13,370 bases of DNA from an uncultured Clostridia bacterium (GCA_937892735.1 CALBGL010000054.1:1-13370); one strand, 5' to 3'. Positions 6,824 through 13,370 are shown, counted from the stretch's first letter. Notes: generated from the letters alone by a model not told the origin. Program-made: numbers and translations.

Positions 6824-8233
6824 CTATATTTGCATGGACATCATGGCTGGTGTGACAACCATTCCCAGAATGGCTGCCAACGTTAGAAACATGGGAAGCA
6901 ACAGTTTTGTCTGCGCTTCTTCCGATCGAATTCGTACTTTCTTTTTATACTCTTCCCAAGCCTCCTGGTTCATTTCCTGCAGGCGATCCAGCAGGAATTC
7001 ATCGCCGCGGCGAAGGTCTCGACTCAACATACTCGCCATTCTCTTAAGCGGCGGATATTGCATACGGCGGCTGAATTGATATAAGGCTTCCTGTAAAGAA
7101 AGACCATTTCGCATCTGAAAGCCTGTCAACCGCATTTCTTCAATCAGCGGATTCTCGGGATCTCCCGTCTCGATGATCCGTTCCCATGCCGCCTGAATAC
7201 TCAGCCCCACGCCTAAAAAGACAGACAGCTTCTGTAAAATGGCGGGATACGTGTTTTGTATTTGTTTCTGCCGTTTTCTCCCCCGGATCCGCAGTTCTTC
7301 CTCAGAAAAAAGAAGCGCGCATATCGGCAATGCTCCGCATAGAAACAGCCATCCGCCGATCCCTTCTTCACTGCCCGGAAGATACCAACGCAAGGGTTCC
7401 GTACCGCTCTCCCTCTGTCTCGGCAACAACAATGCCTCTCCCGTCAGTTCCGCATCGTCTAGGGCCATTTCCACTTCGTCATAAAACGATACATTTTGTA
7501 TGGTATCAATTGTCAAAACAAACGACTGATTCTCAATAAAAGTTCCGCAGGATAAAACCGCGTGGACCTCCTCCTGCCACCTCTTCTCCTCATCCGTCAC
7601 GATCTCAAGGTTCCCTTCCTCATCAATTCGTATATCTCCCGTTGTTTCATATAGAATCTCTACTCCGTTCAGATTCACTGGCAATGTGACTTCCTCCCGG
7701 ACCGTCCCCACTTGTTCCATATAATGCTGCAGAATCTCTTTAGCCTTCGCCAGACTGCTTTCTGCCTGCCGCGCGTTCGGTTCCTTGCTCGGTACCTGCA
7801 CTTGCACTTGCGCCTCCTGCTCCCCTTCCCTTACAATGAGTACCTGCTGAAGATCATCTGTTCCATACTCTGGCCGCAATATATCATACGCTATCTCCTG
7901 CTCCGCTTCTTCCTCTCCAATGCCTATGCACAGCAATATCCCACACAGGATCAAAACAAGGTATACTTGACTGATTTTCCGACTCAGATACTCTTTCCAG
8001 ACTTCTTCTGGCGGCGCCATTGGATACAGCAATATCACCTCCTTTTTCGTCTTTTGAAATCGATTTGGTCCTCCCATCCATCTGCCATAAATCCAACGCC
8101 CTACTGGCATACACCAGGTCAGAATCTTCTCTGGCCGAATCCACTTCTCTATAGACCGATTCTTCCGATCCCACCGCAAAGCCGCAAGCCAGAGCAGTCC
8201 CAGTACCATCTCCCAGCCTATCGCAAACCACAT
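6824..8233 (-). CDS. tadC: TadC-like inner-membrane protein with large inserted ectodomain
   Basis: Membrane platform protein of the Tad assembly machine, partner of TadB and TadA. At 469 residues it is far longer than a usual TadC (about 300). The C-terminal part (about 325-455) is a T2SSF domain, with NTYPAILQKLSVFLGVGLSIQAAWERI and a final membrane helix (442-461). Membrane segments are also seen at about 4-20, 88-106 and 292-309. Between the second and third of these lies a soluble region of about 185 residues (107-291), acidic, with a repeated VQVQVP strand and an IDEEGNLEIV strand, predicted to be outside the membrane. The ATG at 8231-8233 has AAGGAG upstream and follows tadB by 15 bp. 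T2SSF assignment is solid; the role of the insert is unknown. Confidence 0.85.
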   Translation of the reverse strand: MWFAIGWEMVLGLLWLAALRWDRKNRSIEKWIRPEKILTWCMPVGRWIYGRWMGGPNRFQKTKKEVILLYPMAPPEEVWKEYLSRKISQVYLVLILCGILLCIGIGEEEAEQEIAYDILRPEYGTDDLQQVLIVREGEQEAQVQVQVPSKEPNARQAESSLAKAKEILQHYMEQVGTVREEVTLPVNLNGVEILYETTGDIRIDEEGNLEIVTDEEKRWQEEVHAVLSCGTFIENQSFVLTIDTIQNVSFYDEVEMALDDAELTGEALLLPRQRESGTEPLRWYLPGSEEGIGGWLFLCGALPICALLFSEEELRIRGRKRQKQIQNTYPAILQKLSVFLGVGLSIQAAWERIIETGDPENPLIEEMRLTGFQMRNGLSLQEALYQFSRRMQYPPLKRMASMLSRDLRRGDEFLLDRLQEMNQEAWEEYKKKVRIRSEEAQTKLLLPMFLTLAAILGMVVTPAMMSMQI

Positions 8234-8248
8234 GAGAGTCTCCTTCCT

Positions 8249-8986
8249 TTACATTCGGATACTTCCGATCCGCTTAGACAATATGACGCTCAATCCCATT
8301 AAGAGTAAACAAGAAAGCCGTATCAATACCCCTGATATACTCTCATATAAAGGGCGCAGATAATCTGGCGACATCATCAGCAGCAGCCCCAGAATCAGAA
8401 ACGGCATAACGTTCATCACCCGCTGTTCCAAGCGCCGCTGTGCCAATAATGTACGCAGCTCCTCCTCCGCTTCCATCTTCTCTGACAAAATTCGGATCGT
8501 GTATTCCGCTGCCTCCGTCAAATCCCCTTTACTGCGCTTTCTGAGCGCTAGAAGTTCTGCGAAGTCCTGAATATCCTCCACGCCGCTGCGATGGCCCAAA
8601 TCCAAAAAGAGCTCCTCTAAGGGCATTCCCAGCATCAAACCATTCTGCATGCTTTGCAGTTCCCGTCTCATACATGGCAATTCCTCCGCGTTCAGATCCT
8701 CAGACACCGCCTGAATCGCGCCTTCTAACGATCGTCCCGTTCGTAAGACCGGCAGCAGCATACCTAAACACGCCTGAAACTCCATCGTCAACTGTCGGCG
8801 CGTCTGTTCCAATCGTTTCTTCTTCAGAAAACATGGCCCCAATATCCCGCCCACAAGAGCGCACCCGCCCGTAACCACGAGTGTGGGGAAAAACAGAAAG
8901 ATCATGGCTCCTGCCCCAAGCGCTCCCACGAGTACCGCCCCGGCACGTTCTTTCCAAGATAGCTTATACTCCCGATAATCTCTCAC
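8249..8986 (-). CDS. tadB: TadB-like inner-membrane platform protein
   Basis: A 245-residue T2SSF-family protein. Two N-terminal membrane segments (about 15-50) are followed by the cytoplasmic domain, with ACLGMLLPVLRTGRSLEGAIQAVSEDL and GMPLEELFLDLGHRSGVEDIQDFAELLALRKRSKGDLTEA, typical of TadB. Two C-terminal segments (about 190-206 and 218-238) close it. It starts with GTG (8984-8986) in a GTGA overlap with the tadA stop; AAGGAG lies about 8 nt upstream. With TadC it should form the rotor-like platform turned by TadA. Confidence 0.9.
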   Translation of the reverse strand: MRDYREYKLSWKERAGAVLVGALGAGAMIFLFFPTLVVTGGCALVGGILGPCFLKKKRLEQTRRQLTMEFQACLGMLLPVLRTGRSLEGAIQAVSEDLNAEELPCMRRELQSMQNGLMLGMPLEELFLDLGHRSGVEDIQDFAELLALRKRSKGDLTEAAEYTIRILSEKMEAEEELRTLLAQRRLEQRVMNVMPFLILGLLLMMSPDYLRPLYESISGVLIRLSCLLLMGLSVILSKRIGSIRM

Positions 8987-10188
8987 CCTCCTCTCTCCTT
9001 TCTACGATGTAACTTTGCTTCTGTACGTATAAGCCTCCCTTCCTGAAAGCAAAACAAAGATTCCATCTCCACCTGTCCGTCCGCCATCCCTAATACCTGC
9101 GAGATCTCTGTTATCATACGCTGTCCGCCTCTTCCTCTCGCTATATAAACAAAGATATCTATGGCTGAGGCGATCTGCTGCCTGATAGCTTCCATAGGAA
9201 GATCCGCTCCCATCAATACCATCGTTTCCAACCGAGAAATCATATCTTTGGTGGAATTCGCGTGTCCTGTGGAAAGTGATCCTTCATGCCCGGTATTCAT
9301 CGCGCTCAGCATATCTAACGCCTCCGCCCCTCGCACCTCTCCCACAATGATCCGATCCGGCCGGGTCCGAAGGCTGGTTCTTATCAGATCTCTCATCGTG
9401 ATTCTACCACGCCCATCCAAAGCACCGTTCCTTGTTTCCAAGGTAATCACGTTTTCTAATGAAGACAGCCTGAGTTCTGCCGCGTCTTCAATCGTGATGA
9501 CCCTTTCTTCCTTAGGAATAAAATTGCTGAGTACATTTAAAAGTGTTGTCTTCCCTGCTCCCGTTCCACCGCATACAAAAATATTATACCGATTCTCCAC
9601 CAGATAGCGCAGAAAATCTGCTGCCTCTTCCGTAAATGTCCCCCAATGAATCATATCTTTTACACGAATCGGGTCTTTACGAAACTTACGAATCGTGAGG
9701 ATAGGGCCATTCAGAGCCACTGGCGGCAGGATCACATTCACCCTCGATCCATCCGCCAGACGCGCGTCCACGATTGGATTGGCCTCATTGACACGTCGAT
9801 TGATACTCCCCACAATCTGCTGAATCACGTCTTCCAGCCGCTGCAGATTTTCAAAGTGTCCCTTGGTCCGGATCATCTTTCCTCTATACTCCACATAGAT
9901 ATGATCCGGCCCGTTCACCATAATCTCCGTAATTTCTTCCTCCTCAAGCAGCGGTTGCAGGATGTCTAATCCCCGCAGCGCGTAAAAGATTCGACGGCCT
10001 ATCCGTACCCGTTCCCGCACGGGAAGATAAATCCGAGACGCCTCCTGTGCCAACACCTCGTAGATTTGCCTGCAAACCGTCGAATCCGTCTCTTGCCGTT
10101 CTCTTCCCAGCCGTTTCTGTACTTCCTTCCGCAGCCGAATGTATCGATCTTCTCCTTCTCTACTGAACCATTTGTCGTATTCGTTCAT
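8983..10188 (-). CDS. tadA: TadA/CpaF secretion ATPase
   Basis: Cytoplasmic hexameric ATPase of the VirB11/GspE superfamily that drives Flp pilus assembly. The 401-residue protein carries the Walker A GGTGAGKTT (about 207-215), the Asp box ITIEDAAEL (231-239), the Walker B region RIIVGEVRG (279-287) and the His box MNTGHEGSLSTGHAN (297-311). The N-terminal domain has LLEEEEITEIMVNGPDHIYVE and DARLADGSRVNVILPP, both CpaF hallmarks. The ATG at 10186-10188 lies within the end of tadZ (29-bp overlap) and has only a distant GAGG, so translation probably depends on ribosomes finishing tadZ. All catalytic motifs are intact. Confidence 0.96.
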   Translation of the reverse strand: MNEYDKWFSREGEDRYIRLRKEVQKRLGRERQETDSTVCRQIYEVLAQEASRIYLPVRERVRIGRRIFYALRGLDILQPLLEEEEITEIMVNGPDHIYVEYRGKMIRTKGHFENLQRLEDVIQQIVGSINRRVNEANPIVDARLADGSRVNVILPPVALNGPILTIRKFRKDPIRVKDMIHWGTFTEEAADFLRYLVENRYNIFVCGGTGAGKTTLLNVLSNFIPKEERVITIEDAAELRLSSLENVITLETRNGALDGRGRITMRDLIRTSLRTRPDRIIVGEVRGAEALDMLSAMNTGHEGSLSTGHANSTKDMISRLETMVLMGADLPMEAIRQQIASAIDIFVYIARGRGGQRMITEISQVLGMADGQVEMESLFCFQEGRLIRTEAKLHRRKERGG

Positions 10189-11236
10189 AATAACTGTTAT
10201 CTTGCCTCATCTGCAGTCTTCCCTCATTTTCCCGATAGAGCCGATTGCACCAGGGCAAGAATGCCTGGATAGGATACCCCTGCACTTCGGCCTTTTCCCT
10301 GTTATCATTGCCTTTTCCTCCAATAACGAAAAAATGACTGCGTTCCCGCAGATATTCCTGCTCTTCCCCCTGCTTCCGCAATACCTCCACGAATTCCTGC
10401 ACCTTCAGCGTCCCGCTCGGGCTCTCATTCAGGATATAAAAACGTTGACCACAGTATTTCAGGAGCCAGCGGTTGACACTTTCAAACGCAGTGTTCATAT
10501 CACAGACCACCTCATCAAAATAATCCGTCAGAATACATAGCAATTGATATAACTCACTTTCTTGCAGTGTATTGAGATCTTGAAAACTATGACACGGCCG
10601 AATAAAATAAACACCATTTTCCTGTCCCACCGCGATCTCCCGCAGATATTCTCCCATCCCCTCTGCTCCTTCCATCAGCATACAGTAGATAAGGTCGGAA
10701 AGATTGTATGGACAATGGTTCTGAAAGTACAACCGCCAATCCGCAGCTCCTTCCGCACTCCAGTACAGAACTTTATGAGACGGTTTCTTTTTCGCCAATA
10801 TCTCACAGTACGCCAGCGCTAATGTAGTCTTGCCGCACCCGCCAATGGGTGAATATATACCATATAACCCTGCCAATGGTTCTCTTTTCAAATATACGGG
10901 TGCCTGCTCTTCCAGAGCGGACTCCTCAAGCCCTTCCATCTGATACCCTTGAGCACGATCTTCCTTCATCTCGCCGCAGATCTTCTGCGTAAGGATTCCA
11001 CCTCTCTGATAAGCGCATACTCCCATAGGATTCTCTTTTTCTTCTCCCTGAAAACATAGCCATATGTTGTCCTGTCCTTCTTCCTTTTCGTCTGTAACTC
11101 TTCGAACCCCTTCATCCCATTTTTCTCGTATTTCAATTGTTTCACCCTGAAACCGGCGCAAATATGCCGTCAGCCTCTGCTGATACTGCATGTCTTTCAG
11201 CTGAATCCATACTGGAATCCTTTTTTTCGTCATCAT
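10160..11236 (-). CDS. tadZ: TadZ/CpaE-like ParA-family ATPase
   Basis: First gene of the tad operon; TadZ proteins place the pilus machine in the cell. With the start at ATG 11234-11236 the protein has 358 residues. The first 100 or so show no strong motif and may be the degenerate receiver-like domain of TadZ. The ATPase domain has the P-loop SPIGGCGKTT (about 129-138) and the Walker B-like strand EVVCDMN (242-248). The signature lysine of ParA/MinD deviant Walker A motifs (KGGxGKT) is replaced by Ile, while the phosphate-binding Lys is kept; atypical P-loops are known in TadZ. AAGGTG sits 6 nt before the ATG; an immediately following ATG is an alternative. The frame is open further up but that part is the terminator at 11253-11284. 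Confidence 0.82.
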   Translation of the reverse strand: MMTKKRIPVWIQLKDMQYQQRLTAYLRRFQGETIEIREKWDEGVRRVTDEKEEGQDNIWLCFQGEEKENPMGVCAYQRGGILTQKICGEMKEDRAQGYQMEGLEESALEEQAPVYLKREPLAGLYGIYSPIGGCGKTTLALAYCEILAKKKPSHKVLYWSAEGAADWRLYFQNHCPYNLSDLIYCMLMEGAEGMGEYLREIAVGQENGVYFIRPCHSFQDLNTLQESELYQLLCILTDYFDEVVCDMNTAFESVNRWLLKYCGQRFYILNESPSGTLKVQEFVEVLRKQGEEQEYLRERSHFFVIGGKGNDNREKAEVQGYPIQAFLPWCNRLYRENEGRLQMRQDNSYYERIRQMVQ

Positions 11237-11252
11237 CCTTAGCACCTTTCTA

Positions 11253-11284
11253 AAAAAATTGCGGGCAGACCGTCTGTCTGCCCG
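11253..11284 (-). terminator. intrinsic terminator in the tad leader (attenuator)
   Basis: On the minus strand CGGGCAGAC, a 5-nt loop and GTCTGCCCG form a perfect 9-bp GC-rich stem (11262-11284), followed by CAA and seven T (to about 11253). It ends only 17 nt before the tadZ start codon, inside the operon leader. A terminator in this place would block all pilus genes unless it is overridden, which is the signature of transcription attenuation. Confidence 0.88.
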
Positions 11285-11302
11285 TCTCAACAATCAGGCA
11301 GA
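11277..11302 (-). promoter_or_regulatory. candidate antiterminator stem
   Basis: Minus-strand segment UCUGCCUG (11295-11302) can pair over 8 bp (one G-U) with CGGGCAGA (11277-11284), closing a 10-nt loop. The second arm is most of the 5' arm of the terminator, so the two structures exclude each other. The pairing is visible by eye; that it forms or switches is inferred. Confidence 0.6.
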
Positions 11303-11531
11303 ATCCTTCATACAGAACAAAGCTCCAACCCTCCTTTCTATTTACGGGAATATCCCGTTGCCATCTATAGCATACACCATCCCTGTCCGAAAAGGAGCCC
11401 CACGCATGGTTTTGCTCATTTTATTCTTTATGTTCTTTTTGATCCTGTCTGATGCCCATGTCCTATTTTTCCTTTCTCCATGCCCTTTTTCCTTTTATGA
11501 CACAATCCCCGTCCTCATGATTTTTCCATAT
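11285..11531 (-). promoter_or_regulatory. tad operon leader region, probably structured RNA
   Basis: This stretch separates the terminator of the upstream gene from the tad attenuator and must hold the tad promoter, though I find no convincing -35/-10 pair. On the minus-strand RNA, CUCCUUUU (11390-11397) can pair with GAAAGGAG (11331-11338), hiding the AAAGGAGG ribosome site. Inside that long-range stem lies a perfect 6-bp hairpin ACGGGA/UCCCGU with a 3-nt loop (11344-11358). With the antiterminator and terminator this gives a four-part leader. It does not match the cyclic di-GMP, T-box, ZTP or fluoride consensus as I remember them. Confidence 0.45.
11294..11320 (-). CDS. possible 8-codon leader peptide
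   Basis: A TTG start at 11318-11320 opens MFCMKDSA and stops with TGA at 11294-11296. AAAGGAGG (11330-11337) lies 9 nt before it, a strong ribosome site that otherwise has no gene to serve. The last codons and stop overlap the antiterminator 5' arm, so a translating ribosome would favour the terminator. An internal ATG gives MKDSA. Very short and with a TTG start, so this is a suggestion only. Confidence 0.25.
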   Translation of the reverse strand: MFCMKDSA

Positions 11532-11601
11532 AAAAAACGCGGCCTGCAGCAAGCTTTCATCTCGAATCTCTTCGAAACCTCAAGCTTGTCCGCAAGCCGC
11601 G
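11532..11601 (-). terminator. intrinsic terminator after the CHAP protein gene
   Basis: Minus strand CGCGGC (11596-11601) pairs with GCCGCG (11538-11543), then TGC/GCA and CAAGCTT/AAGCTTG (11550-11556 with 11582-11588) extend an interrupted long stem, and six T follow (11532-11537). It lies about 127 nt past the stop of the gene ending at 11728 and isolates it from the tad operon. Confidence 0.75.
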
Positions 11602-11611
11602 CCTATCGTAT
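11593..11611. repeat. direct repeat copy A (19 nt)
   Basis: CAAGCCGCGCCTATCGTAT; matches copy B at 11698-11716 at 18 of 19 positions, with 105 nt between the starts. This copy includes the 5' arm (minus strand) of the terminator. Confidence 0.8.
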
Positions 11612-11632
11612 CTTAATTTCTGATCACTTTCC

Positions 11633-11659
11633 AAGATGGCAGCCTTTGGCTGCCATCTT
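11633..11659. repeat. perfect 12-bp inverted repeat, 3-nt loop
   Basis: AAGATGGCAGCC, TTT, GGCTGCCATCTT form a very stable hairpin on either strand. No T-run follows on either side, so it is not a canonical terminator. It lies in the 3' untranslated region between the CHAP gene stop and its terminator, where it could protect the mRNA end or serve as a processing site. Confidence 0.85.
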
Positions 11660-11697
11660 AGGGGCGCCGCTCGATCATCTATGACATAAACCACTGC

Positions 11698-11716
11698 CAA
11701 GCCGCGCTTATCGTAT
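11698..11716. repeat. direct repeat copy B (19 nt)
   Basis: CAAGCCGCGCTTATCGTAT, one base different from copy A. It begins 11 nt after the stop codon of the CHAP protein gene. The pair brackets the hairpin at 11633-11659, suggesting a local duplication or footprint of a small element. Confidence 0.8.
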
Positions 11717-11727
11717 TCCCCGTTATC

Positions 11728-13370
11728 TTACTGTAACAATGCTTCCCATGTGGCCGGACCGACAATACCGTCTACCACGAGTCCATTGCTCGATTGAAAG
11801 CCACAAACTGCCTGATATGTTGCCATCCCAAAGATGCCGTCTACCGTTCCCGCATTAAATCCCTTTTCATTTAAGATCTGCTGTAGTTTCGAAACTGCAT
11901 CATTCACATTCCATAGTCCTATCTCCGGTAATACCGCCGTATCTACATCCGGTGTATCCGGAACAGCATCTTGTTCTGAATCTGCCGGCGTATCAACGGA
12001 TGGCGCATCCTCCACCGGAGTCTGATCCGCACTTACGCCGCTCCCACATAATGAAAGCCACGTCTGATATCCAGCGATTCCGTCTACCACCAAACCATTC
12101 GCGCTCTGAAACGCCTTGACCGCGCTGTACGTAGCAGAACCAAAAATACCATCTACTGCGCCGACATTATAACCTTTCTCATTCAACAACGTCTGCAGAA
12201 CGCTCACATAGCTGCTCACACTATTATAATACAACTCAGGCATTGCCGCTGGATCCACATCCGTAGAAACATCGGTTCCCTCTGACGAAGTATCATTAGT
12301 AGGTACATCCGGCTCTTCCGCAGTCGGCGCATCCACGCCATCCCCATACAGCTTAGACCAGGTTGCTTGTCCCACGATCCCATCTACTGCCAGACCGTTG
12401 GCACGCTGAAATGCTTTGACCGCATTATAGGTATTCATGCCAAAGTCTCCATCCACAGTACCGGCATTGTATCCCTTATCATTCAGCATTTGCTGTAATG
12501 TACTGACGGCATCCGCCACATCCCACAAATATAACTCCGGCATACTCTGCGCGCCGCCATTAGAAGCACCTTCCTCCTCGTCCGCAGGATCATCTGCCGG
12601 CGGTGTTGTCTCCTCTGCTTCCGTATCATCCGTCGTGGTATCGTCTTCCCCAATCCCCGAACCTCCAGCCGCTACCACATCATCACTATAGAGCTTCGCC
12701 CACGACGCTACGCCAAAGATCCCATCAACCACCAAACCATTCTCACGCTGGAATACCATGACCGCGCTATGTGTCATCGTTCCAAAAACTCCATCCGGCG
12801 CAGCGTTCAAATACCCCAGTTCATACAGCTGCTGCTGCAATTCCGATACCTGACTGCCGCGGCTTCCCATCGACAATTCACTATGTCCACCATTCGAGGA
12901 AGAAGAATCGTCTGAACTGCCGATTCCCGCTCCTACCGGATAGATGTACCCCAAGAAACGATACCCTGTCAAGAACCCGCTGCCATCGGCATTCATGACC
13001 CGCGTACGGAACATCGCTCCACTCCAGGAAGACTCAGAGATCAACACAGTACCATCATCATATACGGCTTCTGTATTCTGATCCCATTTATCCCAACAGG
13101 CAACGGCCCCTACACGAGGTGTGCTGCCGTAGGAATACCAGCCGTAGTTGATATTATCAAACCACCACTGTCCTGCGTTCCACCGGCTGAGATTGGGCTC
13201 TGCTCCCAGAATCTCATAGATTCGTCCGTATGCGTATGCCGTGCAGTTGGGCATCCCATACCCGTATCTATAGTACAAGTTCAGATCGCTGAAATAGTAA
13301 GGGTTGTCGCTGCTCGGCGCAGTCAGACGCGGCGTAAAAGACGCGGCTGCCTCTACAGTGGTCGCCGGCA
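11728..13370 (-). CDS. secreted CHAP-like / four-repeat peptidoglycan-binding protein (5' end outside window)
   Basis: The frame is open from the right edge to a TAA at 11728-11730, giving at least 546 residues; the signal peptide and start lie beyond 13370. The visible N-terminal part has NPYYFSDLNLYYRYGYGMPNCTAYAYGRIYEIL, the entry to a CHAP amidase/peptidase domain, with the catalytic-type Cys encoded at 13243-13245. The core continues through PRVGAVACW and TVLISESSW. However, the segment that normally carries the catalytic His (GHVAxVE) is absent between CW and the next strand, and no histidine occurs in the whole domain. After a Ser/Gly linker come four PG_binding_1 repeats separated by acidic Thr/Pro/Asp linkers. 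The likely role is binding to the cell wall; hydrolase activity is doubtful. A terminator follows, so it is not part of the tad operon. Confidence 0.85.
   Translation of the reverse strand, partial: PATTVEAAASFTPRLTAPSSDNPYYFSDLNLYYRYGYGMPNCTAYAYGRIYEILGAEPNLSRWNAGQWWFDNINYGWYSYGSTPRVGAVACWDKWDQNTEAVYDDGTVLISESSWSGAMFRTRVMNADGSGFLTGYRFLGYIYPVGAGIGSSDDSSSSNGGHSELSMGSRGSQVSELQQQLYELGYLNAAPDGVFGTMTHSAVMVFQRENGLVVDGIFGVASWAKLYSDDVVAAGGSGIGEDDTTTDDTEAEETTPPADDPADEEEGASNGGAQSMPELYLWDVADAVSTLQQMLNDKGYNAGTVDGDFGMNTYNAVKAFQRANGLAVDGIVGQATWSKLYGDGVDAPTAEEPDVPTNDTSSEGTDVSTDVDPAAMPELYYNSVSSYVSVLQTLLNEKGYNVGAVDGIFGSATYSAVKAFQSANGLVVDGIAGYQTWLSLCGSGVSADQTPVEDAPSVDTPADSEQDAVPDTPDVDTAVLPEIGLWNVNDAVSKLQQILNEKGFNAGTVDGIFGMATYQAVCGFQSSNGLVVDGIVGPATWEALLQ
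11731..12879 (-). repeat. four peptidoglycan-binding repeats within the wall protein
   Basis: Repeats of about 65 residues at 12688-12879, 12346-12543, 12046-12243 and 11731-11931. Each has the pattern VxxLQxxLxxxGYxxxxxDGxFGxxTxxAVxxFQxxNGLxVDGIxGxxTWxxL. The last three share the lead-in (M/L)PE and are spaced about 100 residues apart, pointing to tandem duplication of a repeat-plus-linker unit; the first has a different lead-in (SMGSRGSQV). Confidence 0.9.

Noticed and set aside
6810..6860. Separate promoter for flp inside the tadC end (TTGTCA ... TATAGA).
   Set aside because: The boxes are 24 nt apart, too far for sigma-A; the strong ribosome site is a simpler explanation for high pilin output.
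11237..11293. Longer tadZ start at TTG 11291-11293.
   Set aside because: The extra codons are the terminator hairpin and its T-run, and the ATG at 11234-11236 has a proper ribosome site.
11342..11419. Minus-strand 25-codon ORF in the tad leader starting MSKTMRGAPF, in frame with tadZ.
   Set aside because: It has no clear ribosome site and consists mostly of bases that form the proposed leader stem and hairpin, so an RNA explanation fits better than a peptide.
11285..11531. Cyclic di-GMP riboswitch (class I or II) upstream of the tad operon.
   Set aside because: Expected from biology, but the conserved core and tetraloop-receptor sequences I know are not visible; a covariance-model search would settle it.
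11406..11684. Plus-strand ORF of 92 codons with AAAAGGAG upstream and a very hydrophobic N-terminus (MVLLILFFMFF).
   Set aside because: It runs antisense through the tad leader, the intrinsic terminator and the perfect hairpin, and its hydrophobicity is what the complement of purine-rich leader DNA would give. No good promoter is visible. A small membrane peptide cannot be excluded.

Overview
The window reads as a chromosomal segment of a Gram-positive anaerobe of the class Clostridia, most likely a Lachnospiraceae-type gut bacterium. The grounds are strong purine-rich Shine-Dalgarno sites, sigma-A type promoters, a Clostridia-style tad locus with DUF6382 and DUF5702 proteins and no secretin, and a CHAP plus peptidoglycan-binding wall protein. 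This taxonomic call is an inference from protein style; no 16S or marker gene is present. Every gene I accept lies on the minus strand, so transcription runs from high to low coordinates.

Right end to left: (1) 11728-13370 is the 3' part of a secreted cell-wall protein. It has a CHAP-like domain that keeps its cysteine but seems to have lost its histidine segment, followed by four peptidoglycan-binding repeats. A terminator follows at 11532-11601. Between stop and terminator are a perfect 12-bp hairpin and a 19-bp near-exact direct repeat. (2) 11237-11531 is the leader of the next operon. It ends in a strong intrinsic terminator only 17 nt before the first start codon, and an upstream segment can form a competing antiterminator, so this looks like a transcription attenuator. 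(3) 2163-11236 is a compact tad (tight adherence / Flp type IVc pilus) operon: tadZ/cpaE, tadA/cpaF, tadB, tadC with a large inserted ectodomain, flp pilin, TadE-like pseudopilin, DUF5702 minor protein, a second TadE-like protein with two HX3C-X22-CX2C modules, a TadV-type prepilin peptidase, and a DUF6382 protein without its usual FHA partner domain. Most junctions overlap, implying translational coupling. (4) 443-2162 holds a class I SAM methyltransferase and hslO (Hsp33), with their own promoter whose -35 abuts the tad operon stop. (5) 1-442 is intergenic: two good minus-strand promoters fire towards a (GTCT)13 tetranucleotide tract at the window edge. An ORF opens just after the first promoter and runs into the tract, which suggests a phase-variable gene beyond the window.

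How the genes work together: TadV would mature Flp and the TadE-like proteins, TadA would power TadB/TadC, and TadZ would place the machine. The DUF6382 protein is probably a cytoplasmic accessory. The most unusual points are the candidate attenuator on the pilus operon, the duplicated Cys3His modules on a TadE-like protein, the TadC ectodomain, the His-less CHAP domain, and the tetranucleotide tract next to strong promoters.
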